From Terriglobus albidus (GTDB taxonomy: Bacteria; Acidobacteriota; Terriglobia; Terriglobales; Acidobacteriaceae), in the NCBI RefSeq assembly GCF_008000815.1, contig NZ_CP042806.1, forward strand, positions 3,782,001-3,846,000: a DNA stretch of 64,000 nt, read 5' to 3'. Each line of letters opens with the position of its first letter. Within the stretch, counting starts at the first letter, position 1. The notes under the pieces are model-generated. The model was not told the origin of the DNA. It saw only the letters and a program-made list of their open reading frames with translations, and ran no database searches. The position numbers and the translations under genes are program-made. Positions 63,690-64,000 of this stretch are shown here, piece by piece.

Positions 63690-64000
63690 GTGGCAGACAC
63701 AACGATCCGGACTTCGCTCGGCGAACAAGCAGCATATCAATTAGCCAACGTAACCAAGACCGCACCGATCTATGGCGCGGTAACACCAAGATGGTTGGTT
63801 CGCCTGCTGGACTGGAAGCCGCTGGAGTCTGGCATCTTCCGCCGCAACCGGGTTGTCGAAGAGAAGCCGATCGATGTGCTCTGCGGTCATGTTGACGAAT
63901 CCGAAATTCCGGAAACCTACGCTGAGTACGAAGAGACGCCTCGCGAGTATCGGCTGAGCAGCATCAATGCTCTGGTCAACGTACAGACACGTACTAGCGA
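63690..64000 (+). CDS. Family 2A (SrpI-like) encapsulin shell protein, N-terminal part
   Basis: At least 103 residues run off the right edge. The start GTG 63690 has CAAGGAG upstream. Family 2 features are clear: SLGEQAAYQLANVTKTAP, then VTPRWLVRLLDWKPLESGIFRRNRVV and PETYAEYEETPREYRLSSINALV, which match the N-terminal arm and start of the shell fold of the Synechococcus SrpI protein. Family 2A shells enclose a cysteine desulfurase. The rest of the gene and the cargo gene should lie just beyond the window. Confidence 0.9.
   Translation, partial: MADTTIRTSLGEQAAYQLANVTKTAPIYGAVTPRWLVRLLDWKPLESGIFRRNRVVEEKPIDVLCGHVDESEIPETYAEYEETPREYRLSSINALVNVQTRTS

Overview
The window looks like chromosomal DNA from an acidobacterium of the Terriglobus/Granulicella/Edaphobacter type. 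This rests on the moderately high GC, an Oar-like TonB-dependent receptor with an N-terminal carboxypeptidase-regulatory domain, a DUF885 protein, tandem PQQ-repeat proteins and PoxB-type/GH2/GH43 enzymes set among ordinary housekeeping genes. The assignment is inference; no rRNA gene is present to fix it. Coding is dense and there is no prophage, CRISPR array or insertion sequence. Three copies of a palindromic intergenic repeat are present.

Layout. 1-13.3 kb: start of a tolQ-like gene (partial), recN, a YdcF-like protein, dnaE, a tRNA-Arg(ACG)-like sequence with an unpaired acceptor stem, a GH43-like protein, a DUF885 hydrolase, a DoxX protein, accA, a CPBP protease, a secreted unknown and a zinc ribbon. 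13.3-16 kb: pyrF, an RlpA-like protein, thiD and thiS. 16-20.3 kb: a glycosyltransferase, a flippase and a LytS-type kinase. 20.5-25 kb: ribA, DinB, an OpuC-type ABC transporter and a P-loop kinase. 25.1-29.3 kb: glycolytic genes gap, pgk and tpiA with a cupin and a Rid-family gene between gap and pgk. 29.4-37.3 kb: a pyruvate oxidase-like enzyme, two PQQ-repeat proteins, and an FAH-family plus YjhG-type dehydratase pair that suggests oxidative pentose catabolism.

37.5-45.3 kb: an HprK-like kinase, then a response regulator/histidine kinase/porin/cupredoxin operon and a divergent cytochrome/beta-barrel pair and CuA-like protein. PHO-box-like direct repeats (TTGTCA, 11-bp period) lie before the regulator and in the divergent promoter region, so these genes probably form one regulon. 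45.3-55.1 kb: a tightly overlapping exopolysaccharide operon (nucleotidyltransferase, SLBB export protein, Wzz, flippase, polymerase, GT4, WecG). 55.1-62.9 kb: TonB receptor, GH2 enzyme, chemoreceptor and ASCH protein.

63.0-64.0 kb is the most exciting part. A 30-codon leader peptide with three clustered Cys codons is followed by a perfect 9-bp antiterminator pairing and an intrinsic terminator, then a rhodanese gene and the start of a family 2A (SrpI-like) encapsulin shell gene. This reads as a cysteine-responsive transcription attenuator controlling a sulfur-storage nanocompartment operon, which continues beyond the right edge.
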